From positions 15,686,763 through 15,750,762 of the forward strand of contig CM031864.1 of the NCBI GenBank assembly GCA_018697195.1: a stretch of 64,000 nucleotides of DNA. The letters run 5' to 3'. Positions within the stretch are counted from its first letter, which is position 1, and every line of letters starts with the position of its first letter. The translations under genes and the position numbers were made by a program. The notes below the pieces were generated by a model. It was not told the DNA's origin. It worked only from the letters and a program-made list of their open reading frames with translations, and ran no database searches. Positions 1 to 12,400 of the stretch are shown here, piece by piece. Source of the DNA: Certhia americana (Eukaryota; Chordata; Aves; Passeriformes; Certhiidae).

Positions 1-1479
1 GTAGTACTATTTTTCCAAAGTGTCCCTAGGGAACTGTCTATGTCTAGATGATGTAAGTTTTGCAGACATTAGTTATAAAATTCAGCAAGCTCAAAAATGC
101 ATTGAGCCAATTGCAGTGTCTTTATTCTAGTATGTGTTACAGTAGATTCATGAAAAGCTGTTCAAATGAACGGTAGGGAAGATCAGAAGTTACTTCTAGT
201 GGAAGTCATTTGTTCCTTTATTAGTGGAAAGGAATCTCAATGTACTTTATACTCTTGTATCCTCCTAGTCCATACCATAGCATTTATATAGAAAATTCTT
301 AACTAGGTTGTTTTCTGTGTCCCTGTGCTTTTAGTCACAGATACCTTAGTTCCAAATGCAGAGTCTGTAGAGGCAAGAATTTCTTACAGTAAAATCTCTG
401 GATGGAGCAGCCAAGGTAGGTGCCTAAGAGGAAGTGTGGAAGGAAGTTTGTCCTATTTCAGCTTACTTAGAAAATGGCTTGCTTCCTTTTGCTTCTTAAC
501 TGTAAAATAACCTGCAGATATAAGCAAAGAAGTCTTTCTTTGCACAGATGCCAGTTCATTTTTAGTATAAACATTCATAATTTAGGAGATACATTTAACA
601 ATAGATCAGTGCAGAATTTCCCTAGAGAACTATGCTAGGGAAAACATACTAAAGTCTCATTTTCCTATTTAAGCTGCATTTTTAATTGAACAGAAACTTG
701 TAATTATACTGAAGAAGCAATCTAAAAAGTTGTCTATGTGATCTGGTTTTTTTTTAATATATCCTAGATACAGACCATATAGCTTGATTAGAAATATAAA
801 TACTTCCTTCATGGTGACAGAGTAAAGCATTTACAAATGCCTTCCAGTGCTAGTGGAAGTAACTGTGTTACTGCAGTTGAAACTCTGTTACTGCAGCTGT
901 GTATCTATGCAGAAAGCAATATTGTATGGAATATTCTGTTAGGCCAGCAACAACTTCTTTTCAGTTCTTCTGATTGCCAAAACAAAATTAGTCTGAAATG
1001 GCAGTTATTTATCATAATTAAAATGTAGTAGAGCCTTGTTTAATCTAAAACACAAAATGCACACTGTTCTATGTTATAAAAATCCAGCTGTTGCAGGATC
1101 ACACAATTCCTGATGGCATTTGATGCTGTAACTTTAGTGACTTCTTTTATAGGGGAAAACAATTACACTGACACTTATTGACTATTTTTAGTAGTTTTGA
1201 CAAATAGTCTTTGCTGAAGTTGTATCAAAGGTATATCAATGTATCAGGTAAGATCGATTGTTCATTAGTTGTAACCATAAAAGACTGTCCAAGTACTATT
1301 TAGTTGACAAAATAAATCATCCTAATTACACTGTGAAAGCAAGGTTTGATTTTTTTTTTTCCCCTAGAATGTCATATATGTGTTTTTCTGTCCTCAGTAC
1401 ATTTAGCAACTAACCAGTTTGAGGTGTTTGATACATATATGAGATTTTAATGCTCAGCTCAATTTTGTCATTGTTCCAG
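1..1479 (+). other. HS2ST1: HS2ST1 intron (3' part of the intron before exon 5)
   Basis: AT-rich intronic sequence ending in a polypyrimidine tract and the acceptor TTGTTCCAG at 1471-1479. The short open frames inside it (for example 325-510 and 837-1028) have no flanking splice signals and no recognisable protein character. A small direct repeat of a TGTTACTGCAG-type unit lies near 868-897. The upstream exons, which carry the transmembrane anchor and the catalytic histidines, are outside the window. Confidence 0.85.
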
Positions 1480-1577
1480 ACCTTTGATGAATGTGTGGCA
1501 GCTGGAGGTTCCGACTGTGCTCCAGAGAAACTTTGGCTTCAAATTCCATTCTTCTGTGGCCACAGCTCAGAATGCTG
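1480..1577 (+). CDS. HS2ST1: HS2ST1 coding exon 5: heparan sulfate 2-O-sulfotransferase, residues 197-229
   Basis: Heparan sulfate 2-O-sulfotransferase is a Golgi type II membrane enzyme that moves sulfate from PAPS to the 2-O position of iduronic (less often glucuronic) acid in heparan sulfate. The exon reads TFDECVAAGGSDCAPEKL, continues WLQIPFFCGHSSEC and ends inside a Trp codon, matching the vertebrate family closely. Counting back from the stop over three exons makes the first Thr residue 197. This places cysteines at 201, 209, 222 and 228, the two disulfide pairs (201-209 and 222-228) known for the family. The acceptor is TTGTTCCAG, the donor is TG|GTAGGG, and the exon ends in phase 2. 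The Ala-Ala pair after CysVal differs from the Ala-Glu I recall for mammals and is a mild substitution. The catalytic His140 and His142 are upstream of the window. Confidence 0.96.
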
Positions 1578-2466
1578 GTAGGGAGATAAATGTAGCTTGT
1601 TTGTCAAGTACATTAGCGCTGAAATCTAAACTTTAACAAATTTCAATATGTAGTCCAGTTGACAAAAGGGTGAGTGACTGGGCAGAGTGAAACAGTGGAT
1701 ACCTAAGATTACAGTATCCTTTTTTTAGAATGGAGATACTTTAGTTCAAGCTCCTAAAGATCCTGAGGAGTACACAACAATTGAGATCAGTTATAAATTT
1801 ATCTTTTTAAACCTTTACCAGATATCCACAAGTCAGTGCTACTTAGCAGAAACTGAAACAAAAGCAAATAGTGCCCATCTGTCAATGCAATATATTTTAT
1901 AATAACGGCAAAGGCCTTAAAAAACTCTTAAGCAAAAAACACCTCCAAAAAATCTGATAGATTATTTGAAAGATTCTGAGTCATATCAAGGGCAATTCTT
2001 TATCAAGTGTATTGTTCATTCAAATACAAAGGAAGTAAATGGCCACTGGGGAGCTCCTCTTTCAGTGGTTGTTGTTCAGACCTATCTACTCTCTGGTCAT
2101 GTGGAGAAGCAGAGAAAGAAAGAAGGTGCAAAAGGGAAGGTATGTTCTTGCCAGACTTTTGGTATCTAATGTGAAAGTGGAGACAGAGAATTAATATTGA
2201 GACAATGTAAATCCACGAAAAATTGCTTGAATAGAGACATTAAGCATATGTATTTTTGTTGAGACTCATAAGTAGAGGAGTCACATTTTTAGGTAAGAAC
2301 ACAGATGAGAGAAACGGGAAAGGGAAATGAAGTTAGGAATGGTTATAACTTGGAATAAGTCTTGCCTTTCCTATGCAAATGTCCTGTCGTGAAGTAATCT
2401 CCATCTAGGGACCAAGGATCGTTGGCTGACATCAGAACTTGCTGTTATTGTTCTCTGTCATTTTAG
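1578..2466 (+). other. HS2ST1: HS2ST1 intron between exons 5 and 6
   Basis: An 889-bp intron from GTAGGG to the acceptor TCATTTTAG. Its phase (2) agrees with both flanking exons. I see no repeat element or second coding segment. The open frame at 1966-2169 lacks splice signals and family resemblance. Confidence 0.93.
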
Positions 2467-2624
2467 GAATGTGGGAAGCAGATGGGCTTTGGAGCAAGCC
2501 AAATACAATCTGATTAATGAATACTTCCTAGTGGGAGTTACTGAAGAGCTTGAAGACTTTATCATGTTACTGGAGGCAGCTTTGCCCCGGTTCTTCAGGG
2601 GTGCCACAGAACTATACCGGACAG
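2467..2624 (+). CDS. HS2ST1: HS2ST1 coding exon 6: residues 229-282
   Basis: The exon completes Trp229 and continues NVGSRWALEQAKYNL, then INEYFLVGVTEELEDF, IMLLEAALPRFFRG and ATELYRTG. This is the sulfotransferase core helix bundle and is nearly identical to the vertebrate family. The segment ELEDFIMLLEAALPRFF is the long amphipathic helix in the alpha/beta sulfotransferase fold. From established knowledge of the family, residues around 279-293 contact the PAP/PAPS nucleotide, so this exon ends at the edge of the cofactor site. The acceptor is TCATTTTAG at 2458-2466, the donor is ACAG|GTATTT, and the exit phase is 1. There is no frameshift or internal stop. Leu at position 237 replaces a Met I recall in mammals, a conservative change. 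Confidence 0.97.
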
Positions 2625-2794
2625 GTATTTAAATAGTTGATTTCCATTAATTTTTCGTCCACTTACTGCCTTTTTTTGTGTGAGTTCTTTAGCTCTAGAT
2701 GAATAGTTTTGAGTTTCTGTCAGGTTTGTCTCTCAGCTGAGTGATGCTCCTATAGAAAAAACAAACTTGTTTTCGAAGATTCTGTGTTCTTTTA

Positions 2795-2828
2795 TTCTTT
2801 CTTTCTCTCTTTCTTTCTTTCTTTCTTT
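2795..2828 (+). repeat. (CTTT)n microsatellite
   Basis: About eight CTTT units, with one CTCT interruption near 2805-2810, inside the last HS2ST1 intron. Length polymorphism is likely. Confidence 0.95.
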
Positions 2829-3564
2829 ATCTTGTTTGGGGGTGGTGCTAGTCCAAGTATCCTTGTGCCTTACACAAATTGTAAATATTTAAGGCTGGGG
2901 TAAAGGCAGGTATGTAGGTATACTGCATGTAACATTGTGATATATTTGTAACAGAATATTTTTTTAAGGTTTTTCTGTGGCTTCAGTTTTTTGAAGTGGC
3001 TGATGTAGCAGTTTTCCATTTCCTCAGAAGCCCTGCTGGAATTAACTGTGCTCAATGCAGCCTGGTTGGCTGAGCAATAAAGCCTGAGGGATGCAAGACC
3101 CAAGTAGATGTTTATCTTCCTGGGCTCCTAGCTACAACAAGTAGCTCAGTTTCCAGGAGCTGGCCATGCAATTTATGATGAAGAAAAGATCTGTCTTAGC
3201 AGGGCTTCTATCTGCAAATAGAGGGAGAAAAGGATCCGATGTACAAAGCCTAGATATGCAGTATTAACAAGTTAATTACAAAACAACAATATTCCTTGGG
3301 GAAATCTGATCATCATTTTGGTCATCTTTGTCTCAGAATCTCTGTGCAACAGGGATGTGACTTATGTATAATTTATGATAAGACTGTAATATTCTATTTA
3401 GATGGGAGAATAATGGTTTAAATACTATTAGTAGAGATTATATTTTGATTAGAAATAAACAGTTGAAATCATGTGAAAACAAGATTTTTTTTTTCTCTTT
3501 TATGGAGAGCTATAGAGAGCTACACCAGAACAGGGGGGTTTTGGTAGCCTGAATTGAATATAAC

Positions 3565-3733
3565 CTTCCCTGAAGGTATTTAAATGATGTGTAGAAGTGG
3601 TGGAGGTATTTAAGAGACATGTAGGTGTGGTACTCATGGACATGGCTATCTGGGACTTGGCAGTGTTAGGTTTGTGGTTGGACTCAATGACTGTAAATGT
3701 CTTTTCCAACCTAAATGTTTCTATGATTCTATG
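3565..3733 (+). mobile_element. CR1 LINE, truncated 3' end
   Basis: The segment shows the hallmark avian CR1 tail: GGACATGGCTA, then GGCAGTGTTAGG, GGTTGGACTC, CTTTTCCAACCTAAATG, ending in two ATTCTATG-type octamers (3718-3733). Only the extreme 3' end survives, as is usual for the 5'-truncated CR1 copies in birds. It lies in sense orientation in the last HS2ST1 intron. Its 5' boundary is approximate. An internal 30-bp duplication is listed separately. Confidence 0.93.
3572..3631 (+). repeat. 30-bp tandem duplication inside the CR1 tail
   Basis: Two adjacent 30-bp units, 3572-3601 and 3602-3631, both follow the pattern G(A/G)AGGTATTTAA...GTAG..GTGGT. They match at roughly three quarters of positions. 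The usual CR1 tail has this block once, so one copy is extra. Confidence 0.75.
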
Positions 3734-4119
3734 AAAGAAGTCTCTCTGCAGTTTCTCAAATTCTTAACATTTGATACCAGATTAACATCTAAATAATTAA
3801 TTTTGAAAGACCAGTTTTGCTCCAGGTAGATTATATGGAGTAATCTCATTCCTTAAATGAATGTTCATTCCCTGGGTTTATTAGAGCAAACAGGAAGAAT
3901 TGAAAGAATGGATACAAAATTAATAAACATTTAGTGAGAGTTTTCCAGTTTTCCATCTCTGCATGTTGTGTTAATATATGTTAGAGTAAAGCCTGCTCCT
4001 TCAAATGCAGTTTATCAACACACTGAGAGTATAAAAGCTCTGTAAATAACAAAGGACTGTAAACATTTTCTGAGCATGTGAACTTGAGAGTGAAGTTATT
4101 GCTTTCATTTTGCATTTAG

Positions 4120-4346
4120 GAAAGAAGTCGCATCTTAGGAAAACAACTGAGAAAAAACTTCCCACAAAAGAAACTATTGCCAAGCTACAGCAGTCTGAGA
4201 TCTGGAAAATGGAGAATGAGTTCTATGAATTTGCACTGGAGCAATTTCAGTTTGTCAGAGCACATGCAGTTCGGGAAAAAGATGGAGAATTGTATATTCT
4301 GGCTCAAAACTTTTTCTATGAAAAGATTTACCCTAAATCAAACTAA
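4120..4346 (+). CDS. HS2ST1: HS2ST1 last coding exon (exon 7): residues 282-356 and stop
   Basis: The exon begins by completing Gly282 and reads GKKSHLRKTTEKKLP, then TKETIAKLQQSEIWKMENEF, YEFALEQFQFVRAHAVRE, KDGELYILAQNFFYEKIY and PKSN followed by TAA. The first part, with Ser285 and Arg288, belongs to the region that binds cofactor and substrate in this family; the assignment of single residues is from memory. The long helix and the aromatic tail pack against neighbouring subunits in the homotrimer known for the enzyme. The C-terminus PKSN is intact and the total length fits 356 residues exactly, so this copy is neither truncated nor a pseudogene. The acceptor is TGCATTTAG. Small differences from mammals (Gln to Glu, Asp to Glu, Ile to Val) are conservative. 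A longer open frame starting at 4110 only extends into the intron and is not the real start. Confidence 0.97.
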
Positions 4347-4634
4347 AATGCTATACTGTTAGATTTATGGACCTAAATCTTTGGTCACATCATCATCTTA
4401 GTCCTCAGCCATGGAAACTAGATTGCTTGTAGACCTCCAAGACATTTCTTTATATGAGAAAAGTGGGTTGTGGATCACCTCCAGGGCTTTGGATATAGCT
4501 GTGTTGGTAATCCAGAAGCAAAGGCTTCATTTCTTTTATCTAACTAATACTTTCAGTGGGAGTCAATATCCTTAACCTGAAGAAATCTACACTGTAATTC
4601 GGAGCAATTAATACATGGCAGTTCTATTTGAAAA

Positions 4635-4640
4635 TATAAA
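4635..4640 (+). terminator. Candidate proximal poly(A) signal (variant TATAAA)
   Basis: TATAAA lies about 290 bp after the HS2ST1 stop and is followed by T-rich sequence at 4656-4682. A variant hexamer is weak evidence on its own. Confidence 0.3.
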
Positions 4641-6401
4641 GAATCAAAAAAAACACTTCTGTTGATGCTCTTTTAATTTTCAGAGCAATTTATTTTCATT
4701 TATACTTCTGTGAAGAGGAAATCATTTTCCCCAGCTTTCAACATGGAAATTTTGGTTGTATACAGTATGAGTAGTCCTAACAAGTGGTTGACATCTGTGC
4801 TTTGTTTTTGTGAATCATGACACATGGTATTAAATGGGATGGATAATCATGTTCTGCTGAGAGATGCTGCTGCTGCTGGAATTGCCCATATTTATATATG
4901 TGGTTTTATTAAAAAAATTACAATTACTCATTAGTGTTAAAATGTCATTTTCATATTAATGCTGTAAAAAGTTAAAGAATCAGAGCAGTGGGGTTTTTTT
5001 TAGGTTTTTTTTTTTTTTAATCACCACCACCACTGACTGAGGTTGGGAAAACTACAAAGAGATTTGGTATTGTCTGCAGTTCCAGTTGATCCTTACACAG
5101 TGGTATAAAATCGTAAATTCAGTAAGTTTCTCCATGGATTCTTTGTAATAATTGTAAACTGAGGTATTGGTGAATCCATATTATGACTCTACTAGTGAGC
5201 TGTGGTATGGCTAGGGTTTTCCTACTACTTCAATACTTTTATCTGTAGAATATTTTTACTGAGGTGCTTTATAACGTGTTTTAAAGCATTGCATTTACAA
5301 AAGGAGTAAAATGCTGTAAATACTGCTTATTTTATGTATTTGGACCAAAAGGTTTAAAGTAACTAGTTTAAAGTGGGGTTTTTTGCACCGGTTCTGTTAT
5401 GTGTGAAGTGAAAAACATCACATCTATTTCCTGGTTGAGTTAACTGTTGGACATTGCTGAAACGCACTTCAGTGACCTCTCTGACTTCAATAACAGAATG
5501 TTTTCCAGGGATTCTCTTTACAGAAATGAAGTCTTCATCCTTTTATTAGGGTAAGAGAACAAGAAGAAAAATGTCATGTGCAGTCTGGTTTGGAAAGATG
5601 CGGTGAACTTGATTGATATAATTGTATTTATGCAACTGCCTTATATGACTGTTGTAAATTTGTGAGTTGCCATTATTGACAATGTGAAACACCTGGCAGA
5701 TAAAGTAAATTGAAATTTGAGAACAGATGTTTGGGGCCACTGCATTATAGCAAATGGCCGCTGAGCACTACTAGAATTTTTCCTGTTGAATTTTTTTAAA
5801 GATACAAGTATTTACACAACTTCCACCTGCCTTTTCTTAAAAGTGCTTTTCACAGGATTTGATTGGGAAGGCATTGAGGGGACAAAGAAAGGAATGGTGG
5901 GAAAGGTCTAAATTCTTAAGGTATGATACTGATGGTTTAGTTTAAAATTACTGAGTGGAGTTTTTTTAAGCAGCTTGTAGTGAAAACAAAGGAAATGGAA
6001 AATGGTCTGTGGACTGGATGTCTGCAGCCAAAAGCAACAGCCCAATTACAGAGAGGATAACAAGAGACTATCAAGTACATCTTGCAGTTTCTTTGTTTTC
6101 TTAGATTTTTCCCTTCTGATTTTAAAAATAGATCTCTCTTTGTTCTTCCCAAATAATCAGGGAAGTTCCTTCTCATAAGTTACCATTTATGTCGCATGAA
6201 CCATGCATAAGACTTCCTGTTCTAGTTCTTGTCTGTTGACATCAATAATAATGCCAACGTGTTTGGATATAGGATGTGTTAGGTCACACATGAAGATATG
6301 TTTCCTAGCTAATGAAAGGAACTAAGGAGTCATACACAAAAAGTACTCAATGGAGATCTGAAAGTTTTCATTGAAAAGCAGACACTTTTTTTTTAAAGTA
6401 A

Positions 6402-6407
6402 AATAAA
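6402..6407 (+). terminator. Candidate poly(A) signal AATAAA
   Basis: This is the first canonical AATAAA after the HS2ST1 stop. T- and TG-rich sequence follows (6445-6480), as expected for a downstream element. Confidence 0.45.
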
Positions 6408-6430
6408 TATTTATAATCCCAGGAAAGATT

Positions 6431-9400
6431 TCTGCTCAGTGATAGTTTTAAGTCACATTTTTTTTACTATGTTGTTCTCCTTCAGAATAATTCAGATTAG
6501 TTTATCTTCTTGGATCTCCTTCAGAATGTTCAGCAGAGCACCTCTAAGAGAGCTGAAGAGTTTGCTAAGTGGAAATGCAAAATATTCATCTGAGTAATGA
6601 AATAGGTATGTAGACAAACGCTTCTCTGTTGACAAGAAAACAATAGACAAAACTTCTACTGATTTCAGTAGGGTCTACAGAAACTTCTTCTATCCTGCAT
6701 AGGCAGTTTTGAAAATTATGTTTCTTTTTTTTCCTTCCAGGATTTAGAATTTCTTAATTATGTGTCTCCAATAATAAAACCAATAGAACAATGCAATTTT
6801 TTTTACTTTTAAAAGAGCAATATATTTTTCATAGTTCATGTAAGATAACACATTTTATTTAATCAGATATGACTTCCTGTTCTTTGGTGTGAACTGTCAA
6901 GGTTGAGACAAACAAGAATTTTAGGAATATTTTTTAGAAATTCTAGCAACAATTGAAGTGGTACTCATTCAAGATGGACTCAGAAAACGTGATCATCTGT
7001 AGAACACAGAAGAAACCAAGACTGTCTACTTTTATATCTAGTGCAACCATTAAATACAACTGTGAACCTAGAATAATTTGAATTTAGAACTATCAACTTG
7101 GATTTTATAAAAGACAGTTTAGGGAAAGAACCTTTATAGATTTTTAATAACCTGTTCTATTCATCTTCTGTTTGGAAACAGAAACAATCCACGTTTTGCC
7201 ATTAAAAACATTTTACAGCGTATAAATATGATTTATTTCCCTTTAATGACTCATAGAGGGAAGCAGCAATATATTAATTTTTGTTTTTGCAGGTCATATG
7301 ATCAGTAAACTACTATGCAGCCTCCTGAACACAGATCTTTTAACTGAAGTCCCTGTACTCTGTAGAGGAGTAAGATTGGCTTTTTGCAGGCCTAAGTTCA
7401 TTTGAAACGTGCTGAAGTGCTCGTACAGCTCTCTACATATAGTTGAGAGTAGATTTTGTTACACTTCTGTACAAAAGTACCAGCCAGATTTTGTGCAAAA
7501 CTCTAGCCCTGTTGAAACTCTTGATGTCAGCACGAGGTCCTGCTGTGCAGGTGACCACACAGCTGTACCCACAGCGTGCCTGGGGCACTTGTGGTACTCT
7601 GGGCAGTGCTGGTGGGAGAGCAACAGTGGTTTTAGTTCCTTCCCTTAATAATTCTGCAACCACGCAACAAGAATTTCACTTTAATTTTGTTAGTGCATCC
7701 ATAAGCAGACCCAAGGCTAGGATGCAGAATGTCCTCTGTGCGCATTCCTGCATGTTCTGGGTGGATTTTCTAGCAGTCTCTCTTTTATTGGTATGCTGAT
7801 CGTGGCTTCATTTTCAAACACGTTAAAATGTATAGCTATACAATGTAGGAGATGGAGAACCAGCCCATCCTTGTCATTTGAAATGCCTTTTCTGGGTACT
7901 TAGTTTTTCTGACAATACCTAGCTATTTTTACATTACAGGAATAAATTTATTGTATTGATGATCTCAGAGTAATTCTATCTTATATTGGGAAATACTCAG
8001 TTATTTTCTTTTACGCTTCTGTTAAAATTTTCCATTAATCTTATCTGGCTTAATGTGTATGTATTTACTTAAAGGTGTATGTCACAAAAAGGTGTATGGA
8101 TGATACTGTCTGAACTGTGCTGCTTAAGCAGTCAATGGAAAACCCTGATTCAAGTGCACTGCCAATCTAGCTCTTCCAAATTAGAGCATATTTTATGACT
8201 ACTAAAGATTAAACTTAAAGAAAGTTTAAGGCTGCTTAGTTGGATGGATGCTTCCTTTACTGTAAGCCTATGCAACTGTGTAACCTTTGCAGCAGTATTT
8301 ATAGAAAGAGCCTCTCTTCCTGAGACTTTCCTGGAGCATAATTAAAAATGTTCGTACACTTGTACTGTCTGATACTTACATCAGCAGCTTTCTGTAGCTT
8401 CTGCAAGAGACAGGTTCGTGAGCATTTCTAAAGCGGTACTGAATGTAATTTTGAAAAACATGGATTGTGCTTCATGACCTTTTTCTTTTTAAACACACAC
8501 ACAGCTAAATAGTGCCTTTTTTCCTCACAATCCATGTTGAAGATGCTTGCTCCCACTCACACTCCATAAATTGATTCATTTGTGCAATACTATTCCAACT
8601 TGAAACAATTTTGTCATAGCTGTTTGAGAAATGATCTTCATTCTTCCTCACTGTGCTGCCAGCTTTCTGTTGTTTAAGTGTTTCAGTTGATTACCTAACG
8701 CAAATGCTATAAAATAAAACACCCATTGGGAAGGGGAAAGAAAAGAAGTCTGGTGTCCTGTCTTAATACTTGCATGTCACATTCACATTGAATGCTTTTT
8801 TTTCTGGAGCACATTGTTATACAGTATTGTGAATTTTTTTGGCAGCTATTGTGATTTTGGAGGGGAGAGACAAGCTGGAATGTAGCTTGTCTGTAATAAT
8901 TTCATATACCTGTAACCAAATATATTTAGAGGCCCTTAGAAATTGAATGGGCTTTCTGACTAGGTATGTTTTAAATTTGCAGGGAGTACACACTTGTGCT
9001 GAAGGTGTCAATGAAAAGTTCTTAATATTAAAGCCAAGATTTGTAAGAACAGAAAACTGGCATTAAAACAGTGGATTGATACCTTTGTGCTTCCCTGCCT
9101 AAAGAAAAAAATGACCAACCAATTGCTGTGGTATGGGAACACCCTAAGTTACTGCAGTGCTGAGAGTGGTGTAGGAACTCGAGTAGACTCGAAATGTCGT
9201 TTGCATTTGTAAGCAAAGACTTAGAACAAGAAAATGCAGTGAGCATGGTATGCTGCTGTTTAGGATTTCTGAGGCATACTATAACCACTGCCCTATAAAC
9301 ATCCCTGGCTGTGTGTGCTATGGAGCTGAACATCATCTGACACTGCCAGGTTCCTTAATGAAGTAGTTCCTAAATATGTTAGTTATCAGCCTTGATTAAG

Positions 9401-12400
9401 AACCATCATGCAATTACTCAGCAACTTCTACTTAAGGATTTTGATGGCTTTTTAATCCCCCTTTTGTTGAAAATAGACTTTTCCTTGCTATTGTGAATGG
9501 AAGTGATAGGTGTAATTGTGCACAGGAAACAAAGTCTCTGTGCTCTTTATCAGCCAGGGGAAGTGGAGGGAAAAAATGCCTCTATAGAGGACTTCCTAAG
9601 GTCACTGTACCTGTCTCTGAAATGATGTAGTAAATAGAATGGCAGCCAAAAAAAGTTGCAATACAACACAAAGCTTTATTTAAAAAGGCAGTAGCTCCTT
9701 CTCTGAAAAACAGAATTACTATAGTGTATGTGGTAAGTACTGGTTGAACTATTTTTTAACCGATGCTGCTATTTGCCCATGTAATTAATCTCAGCAGTTG
9801 GAATTCATGGGAGGGGAGCAAGAGAAGGGAAAGGTGGTTTTTATTCTAACCATTTTTTTTTTCAGATCCCGTATTTTCATTTTATTTATTGTTTGCATCT
9901 TGCAATTGATTTCAGTATAATTTCCTTACTTTTTAATAAAATAAAAGTTAAGTTGCTAGTGAATGTCAAAACAATACCCAGATGTTCTCTTCAAGTACAA
10001 GTCCCCTGCTATGACCTCCTCCCCCAGCTTCATTACCACATAACACAGATGTGGTAACTTTCAATAAGAGCTAATTTAAAGGACTAATAATACTCTTTAT
10101 TAAAAAAAAAAAACTCTACAAAGAACACCTGTGGCCTAAAAATGAAGGCTTTGAGACCTTTCACCTTGTCATAATAACCAACTGCATCCTCATAAAAATG
10201 GAAAATACTGTGATAAACATTCTCTGCCCATTTTCTGTGCACTTACAAGGCTGATCCTGAATCCATTCTCACGTTTGCTACACAAAGACATTAACCTTTC
10301 ATTATAAATATGACTGTCAAAATAACTGCACAGAGAATAATCTTCTATTGAAAAAAAAATTAAAATCTGGGAACAAAATAGGTTAAAATGGTGATTCATG
10401 GGAATTGTGGTTATAGTTCAAGTATACAGGTATTGCATTCCTCTGATGTTTTAAGAAATGATTCACTACTTTGCTGTATACATGCATGTGTTATTTCAAA
10501 CATAGTTTCAATATTAATAACAAAAAATTCTGTTCTGCTTTGAAAGAGAAGCATACCTAATTTGGTATGATAATATGAATGCTCTAACTCTACCAGAACT
10601 CTTGAGTTTGATGTAGCAGTTACTGGAAAATATTATAAACTGTCTCTACCAAAAAAAGAGAAAAGCTAGTGTAGAGAATAATGGCCTAGACGGCCTAAAG
10701 GCACTATTACAGTCTTGACAATTATTGATTGCTGTTTTTAGTACAGAATAGGATTTAGAATCCTTAATCTCCTTTATTTAGAATTTAATAACTTTAAAAA
10801 TGTTGTATGACTTGGAGAATTGGCAAGAGGAGAAGGAATGCTAGAGACTTGTGCAGTTACAGGCTGGCTTTGTCAAGACTGCCTCACAGCAGTGTGTAAC
10901 AGTGGTTTTAAATATGGGCAAACATCATGCAAAGCAGTCAATATGGAAGGAGGGGTGTATTTATATCTGTGAAGAAAGTCTGTAAAGAACAGAGACAGAA
11001 ATATAGACCACTATATACTGCAGTAATTGCTTAAATTAACAGCTATGATGGCTATCTCTGGCCTAATTATCTGCTTTGATCTTCAGTGCCTTCTCCTGAC
11101 TGAATTCATGAACTCAAAGCTGCAGCCATTGAGCCTGCTGCTATTGTAAGCAAGGCCTGTACACCACCAAATGAAATGTCTCCTATTTGTAACCCAGACC
11201 AAATACCTACTTCCCCCACTTTGCTCCAGGACTACTTACAGCTAAGCTATAGATCTGGAAGAGCAAATTGCATTGACTGGGAGGCTCATATGCTCTGCAT
11301 TTCAGGTCTTTGCTTCTTGAAGATAAAATAATAATTGCATGATAAGAAGTCAAATCCAGAAAGTCTGGGAGAAAGCAACTTAGCAGTCAGATTATGTGGA
11401 CCAAAAACACTGCACTTCTTTTTGTGTCCATTCAGAATAAGTTCATTGGCTCATGCAGATTCCAACAAGACATCTGTTAATACTAAAGGCTACTTCAGAG
11501 AGATGGTTGGAAACCTGAGTTTTACTTTCTGCAAAAATGGCTGTAGATGTTTTCCACAAAACTTTTCAATGAGGTTTTTGAGGTTTTTTTTTCAATAAAT
11601 GCATCAAAGACAGGGAATTTTCCCCTTAAAATAAAGGAAAACAGGAACATGTCAGTGCCCTCTCCTCACCAGCAAACATTTTGTCAGTGTCCTTTTATTT
11701 TTTCATCCCAGAAGTGTGTGGAAAAATGTGTATGAGTGTATGACATCTGTGTTCAGTCTCTCCCTTTTCTCAGCTGGTTCTGAGAGATAGTGTGCTAGTT
11801 TTTGTTCCTTCACAAGCCTTCAAAAGGACAAGTCTTATCTTGCAGGTATTGTTGTGGGACATGAGATCATGCTGCATTTAGGAGTTTATCAAACTTGGTG
11901 TTTACTCAGGGTCACCTTTGGGAGCCTGGTGGCAATGGAGGTGCCTGTCCTGTGTGTGGGGGCAGCACTCGTGTGTGTGCTGCATTAGCTTCTGTGTTCA
12001 GATACATTTACCCCTTGTATCCAGCAAGGATATTTAACTTGGGGGGGATATTTTTTCTCTTTTTAAACTTTGTGCAGGAAAGTGCCTGACAAGATGAGAA
12101 TCACACTGCAATCAACAGGTTTCATGGAGCAAAGCTTTGCAGTAAGCTTATGTCTGTCTTTGGTTCATACTCCCTCCTCCCCAACACACCCAAACAGGGA
12201 TGTTTGAGAAAAATGAAGAGTGAATTGCAAGGCTAAAGGCAGCTTTTGAAGACAAGGTTGAAAACCTTGTAAGTAGTCAGAGACACAGGTAGATGCGAAT
12301 GTTTTCAAAACCCAACTTTTTTGTGTCTCTCAGTATCTACATACAGTTGGGGCTGTACTCAGTTCAAGTACCTAGGAAACAAGTTTAAAATCTCTGCAAT

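Larger units (their letters stand above)
2625..4119 (+). other. HS2ST1: HS2ST1 intron between exons 6 and 7
   Basis: A 1,495-bp phase-1 intron from GTATTT to the acceptor TGCATTTAG. It holds a (CTTT)n microsatellite (2795-2828) and a CR1 3' tail (3565-3733), listed separately. The remainder is unique AT-rich sequence. Confidence 0.93.
4347..6430 (+). other. HS2ST1: HS2ST1 3' untranslated region (extent uncertain)
   Basis: AT-rich sequence directly after the stop, with many ATTTA-type stretches and no coding signal. The first canonical AATAAA after the stop is at 6402-6407, followed by T- and GT-rich sequence to about 6480, so a 3' UTR of about 2.1 kb is the simplest model. A variant signal (TATAAA at 4635-4640, followed by a T-rich stretch) could give a short isoform. 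Later AATAAA sites (6773, 7941, 8713, 9935) allow a longer one. The true end needs transcript data. Confidence 0.6.

Noticed and set aside
4110..4346. Reading the last HS2ST1 exon as a standalone 78-residue gene starting at 4110
   Set aside because: The first codons are intronic, include the acceptor AG, and the protein continues from the upstream exons in phase.
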